Source: Roseiarcus sp963758335 (GTDB lineage Bacteria; Pseudomonadota; Alphaproteobacteria; Rhizobiales; Beijerinckiaceae). From it: a stretch of DNA of 64,000 nucleotides. Below the pieces are notes generated by a model that was not told where the DNA came from, searched no databases, and saw nothing but the letters and a program-made list of their open reading frames with translations. Where the stretch lies: NCBI GenBank assembly GCA_963758335.1, contig CAVWVF010000002.1:1178001-1242000 (forward strand), written 5' to 3'. The position numbers and the translations under genes were made by a program. Positions 61,131-64,000 of this stretch are shown here, piece after piece. Numbering within the stretch: the first letter of the stretch is position 1; each line of letters opens with the position of its first letter.

Positions 61131-61563
61131 CCAACCAATTCAATCCGTTCGGATACCGCTCTAATTAAGCACGTCGAGACAGATTCAGCACAGAGCGCCG
61201 CCGAGCGCAGTGACCGGGATCACAGTCTGGGGCCGCCGTCCGCCCCGCTCGAGCGGGGAGCGCCGTTTGTCAAACCCTGCCCCCGACAGGGCGCAACTCT
61301 GCGGATGCAGACCCTTTCCGTCCGGCTCCGGTCAGCGGGCGCCGGATCGGCCGGCAAAAGGCTCTCGCTAACCACAATTACGCCGGCGCGCAGATTTTTG
61401 CGGCGGATCGGAACCGGACTTTTCCGCCGTTCGTTTGGCGGGCTGGAGGTTCCGGCGCGCTCCGCCGCCACCTGGATCGGTGACCACGCGCCGGCGTTTC
61501 CTCGGGAGGACCAATCCGACGCACATGTGCGCCTAGACTCGTGAAATATACCCGGAGAGTCCC
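61131..61563. other. Intergenic region between IS630 and the PEBP gene
   Basis: Some 430 bases without a convincing frame on either strand. CGCCCCGCTCGAGCGGGGAGCG at 61236-61257 forms a hairpin. The PEBP promoter should be in the last 150 bases; GGAGAG precedes its ATG by six bases. Confidence 0.4.
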
Positions 61564-63767
61564 ATGGCATTTGCCTTGCACAGCCCCGCCTTTCGCAACG
61601 GCGAGAAGATCCGTAACCGGGGCGAATTTCCGGGCGGCGTTAGCTTGGGGCGGGCCTGACGAGAGTTGCGAGATCGGGGATTTCGGGGCCTGGAATGGCG
61701 AGGCGAGCGCCGAGATAGTCGAAGAAGGGGATTTTGAGCTTCCTGCAGGTCTTGGCGAGCCCGAGCATGACGTCGCGGGCGTCGCGGCCTCTGTCGCTGA
61801 GGGTCCCGCCGGAGATTTTGCGCTTGGTGACGAAGACGCGGATGTCGTTTTCCGAGGCGTTGGTGTGCAGCGGAATATGGGGATGGTCGAGGACGCGCAA
61901 GAGATCGTCCTTGAGGCGAAAGAGGCGCCTGAGCAGGCTGTCGAGGGTGGCGTAGCCGGTTCTGGAGCGGTTGAAGATGCGGTCGAACTGCGCCCGCAAA
62001 CGCTCGGCTTTCTCGAGGCTCGGGGCGAGCTTGTATTCTTTTAAGGCGCGATAGAACCACCAGATCATGCGCCGTGCGACCTCGATCGCGTTGCGCTGCT
62101 TGTCGTTGGCGGGGATGAGCTTGTGGACCAGGCGTTCGGCGTGCACCCAGCACAAGGCGTGTTCGCCGACGCGGAACTGGCCGGCGCCGTCTGACACGAC
62201 GATGGCTTGGCCGAGCAGGCCTTGCTCGCGAACGGCGCCCCACAGAGCACCCTCGCTGGCGACCCGCACCGGATCGGGGGTGATCCTGAGATCGGCGAAT
62301 CCGAGCGCGTTCAGATGGCTCGTCCAGTCTTCGTGAGACGCAAAAAGCCGCGTCGGATGGCCCGCGAGCGTGTCGATGAGGCTGAGGCTCAGATTGCAAG
62401 CCCGCATGTAGACGAGCGCCGCCTCGTGACCACGTAAGAGGCCGCGCCGCCCAGGAGATTGCGCAGGAACGCCAGGCGGGACTTGCTCGGGCCGGTTCGA
62501 AACGTGGTGAAGCTGTCGGAACCGATCTGGGTCGTCACGCCGCTCTTGCCTCGATGGCGGGCGCCGGTGTCGTCGACCGTGACGAAGGAAGCGCTGCTCA
62601 ATCCGGTCTTCAGCACCTCGGCGTCCTCAGCGCGGAACGTCTCGAGCTTGGCGGCCAGCAGGCGCACCACCTGGCGTTTCGAAATCACCACGCCGACGCC
62701 GTTCAGCAGCGCCAGAATCCGCTCGCAGGTCATCGTCCCTGAAAGTGCAGCATCAAGATCAGGCGCTGAAGATGCGGGCCATAGCCACCGACGATCCCGG
62801 GATCGAGCGGCGCGATCAGAGTCTTCCCATCCGGCGTTTGCCAGCGCTCGCGCCGATAGCGGGTCACCAAAGGATTCAGAACCAAGTCCTGAACGACGAT
62901 CTTCGTAGCCCTTGTGGCGGGAACCCGCTGGCGCGTCGACCTTCACCTCGATGGTTTGCGTGACCGTCAGCTTGTCCAGGTTGCTGCCGCGCCGCTGCGT
63001 CGACCGCCCGCCCTTGGGCGCGTTCGCTTGCGAATCCGGTCGGTCCGTCGCCTTGTCCATCCCCGAGGGTTTCTGCGGCGGCCGCGGCGGCAGTTTCTTC
63101 AATCGCGCCAGTTCGTCCTTGACCGCCTGATGCTCGACCCTCAGCTTGGCCAACGCCCGCTCACCTTCTCGTACTCCGCCTGAAAGCGGGTCACTTCGCC
63201 AATCAAAGTGCGAACCAGGCCGATGAGCTCGGCCGGCGTCATGCGCTCAAGCGGATCACCCGAATCAACGGACATCCCCAGCTTGAATCATACTTTCCGA
63301 CGCTTGACTCCCCCCTTCCGCCCGGAAATTTGCCCCGATTACCGAAGATCCCTGCCAAGTACTCGGCCGACGGCGAGAACCTTTCCCCGCCGCTCGCATG
63401 GAATGACGCTCCCGCGGGGACGAAAAGCTTCGCCCTTGTTGTCGAGGACCCCGACGCGCCAAACGGAACATTCCGACATTGGGGTCTCTACAACATCGCG
63501 GCCGGACGCTCGTTACTGCCGGAAGGGCTGGAGCACGGCGTCAAGACCGAGCCGCTGGGCCATGCGGTGAACGATTTCGGCCATCGCCGTTACGACGGGC
63601 CGGCGCCGCCCAGGGGACACGGTCCGCACCATTATCACTTCCGGCTCGCGGCGCTCGACGTCGAGGGATTGCCGGAGCGCGCCCACGCCCGCGTTTCCGA
63701 CCTTTGGGCCGAGGCGCGCCCCCACATGCTGGCGGAAGCCGAACTCGTCGGCGTCTATCAGCGTTGA
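61564..63767 (+). pseudogene. YbhB/YbcL (PEBP/Raf kinase inhibitor-like) protein split by IS66 copy B
   Basis: The first 16 codons (MAFALHSPAFRNGEKI) lie at 61564-61612. After the element the gene goes on PAKYSADGENLSPPLAWND, FALVVEDPDAPNGTFRHWG, PPRGHGPHHYHFRLAALD and ends TGA at 63765-63767. DPDAP and GPHHYHF are the phosphatidylethanolamine-binding-protein signatures. Removing 61613-63343 and one GAAGATCC leaves 155 codons without stop, the normal size of the bacterial family. These are cytoplasmic proteins of uncertain role. Because only 16 codons are cut off, an internal start could still give a short protein, though the ligand fold would lack its first strand. Confidence 0.85.
61613..63342 (-). 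mobile_element. IS66-family insertion sequence, copy B (decayed), inverted relative to copy A
   Basis: 1730 bp with target duplication GAAGATCC (61605-61612 and 63344-63351; one extra C at 63343). Same ends and same genes as copy A, on the minus strand. Relative to A it lacks one 12-bp unit and has three deletions: one G in GTGAGCGGGGCG, GA in CGAAGAGATCG and one A in GTGGTCAACGAGG. These change frames in both transposase parts, so it is probably inactive. The catalytic-frame remnant covers 61640-62407 and the leader part 62389-63285. Confidence 0.9.
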
Positions 63768-63824
63768 CGATTCTTGCGCTCGCCGCTTCTCGACGTTTGG
63801 CGCGCTTTTGGCGGGACGGCGCCC

Positions 63825-64000
63825 CTATTCCATCTCCGTCACCTGCCCGTCGCGGATCGTCACGCGGCGGTCCATGCGGGCGGCGAGGTCCATGTTGTGG
63901 GTGGCGACGAGGGCGGCGAGTCCGGTCGCCTTCACGAGCGCCGCCAGCGTCGCGAACACGTGATCGGCGGTCTTGGGGTCGAGATTGCCGGTCGGCTCGT
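63825..64000 (-). CDS. lolD: LolD-like ABC transporter ATP-binding protein, 3' part (runs off the window)
   Basis: The minus strand enters the window with EPTGNLDPKTADHVFATL, AALVKATGLAALVATHNMD and LAARMDRRVTIRDGQVTEM, ending TAG at 63825-63827. DEPTGNLD is Walker B plus D-loop, and ATHN carries the switch His, both as in LolD, the ATPase that drives release of lipoproteins from the inner membrane with LolC/E. Walker A and signature lie outside. Close relatives (MacB, FtsE, SalX type) share these motifs, but the short C-terminus fits LolD best. Only about 58 codons are seen. Confidence 0.7.
   Translation of the reverse strand, partial: EPTGNLDPKTADHVFATLAALVKATGLAALVATHNMDLAARMDRRVTIRDGQVTEME

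Noticed and set aside
1..64000. CRISPR arrays, tRNA and rRNA genes
   Set aside because: No regular spaced repeats, no tRNA cloverleaf with a GGTTCGAATCC-type arm and no rRNA text was noticed by eye. A dedicated RNA scan could still find something small.

Overview
The window is 64 kb of mostly GC-rich (about 65%) DNA. Gene content fits an alphaproteobacterium of the order Hyphomicrobiales, possibly near Methylocystaceae/Beijerinckiaceae: HiPIP-like Tat proteins, moaC-moeA, the ligase-associated DNA-repair exonuclease, DUF29, DUF763, and IS66, IS630, IS91 and IS1595 elements of alphaproteobacterial type. This assignment is inferred from protein resemblance only. No rRNA, tRNA or CRISPR array was seen. 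The region is an accessory or decaying part of a genome: ordinary metabolic genes sit between insertion sequences, REP-like palindromes and many broken genes.

Layout. 1-3.0 kb: decayed TPR gene, an IS1634 remnant and an RND/HlyD adaptor fragment. 3.2-9.3 kb: RNase HII, a broken repeat protein, an unassigned truncated protein, tandem HiPIP-like genes, a broken ferritin-like gene and a GT4 glycosyltransferase. 9.4-18.9 kb: moaC-moeA, a small lipoprotein/DUF4926 operon, a methyltransferase, a NitT/TauT-type ABC permease and ATPase, a second methyltransferase, a cytochrome c with a frameshifted signal peptide, the ABC substrate-binding protein and an 8-oxoguanine-deaminase-like amidohydrolase. 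18.9-25.8 kb: DUF29, remains of a sugar operon (ABC permease stub, ROK kinase, SIS isomerase), an SDR, a pterin dehydratase, a bestrophin-like membrane protein and HicAB. 25.9-31.6 kb: a permease cut in two by an IS630 element, then a frameshifted ATP-dependent DNA ligase and its partner MBL-fold exonuclease.

31.8-39 kb: IS66 copy A, then a tightly overlapping operon of an alkyl-DHAP-synthase-like flavoprotein, GlpD and an FGGY kinase. 39.3-41.8 kb: an IS91-type element (integrase plus broken HUH transposase). 42-47.6 kb: small secreted proteins, a PIN/Phd toxin-antitoxin pair, a candidate HTH pair, and four copies of a repeat made from the 5' part of a REP-associated transposase, three of them joined to REP palindromes. 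47.6-53 kb: an AT-rich, decayed NACHT-NTPase module with a small ORF and a pentapeptide-repeat membrane protein that carries a third IS66-type element. 53.8-64 kb: DUF763, IS1595, a solitary HerA-like ATPase, small secreted and membrane proteins, a second IS630, a PEBP gene split by IS66 copy B, and the 3' end of lolD.

Several IS insertions can be undone on paper: the pentapeptide gene, the PEBP gene and (with a caveat) the permease all return to open frames when the element and one copy of its target duplication are removed. IS66 copies A and B form a 1.7-kb inverted repeat around 28 kb. Many other genes carry a single one-base indel, often in a short homopolymer, so assembly error must be separated from real decay before function is assigned.
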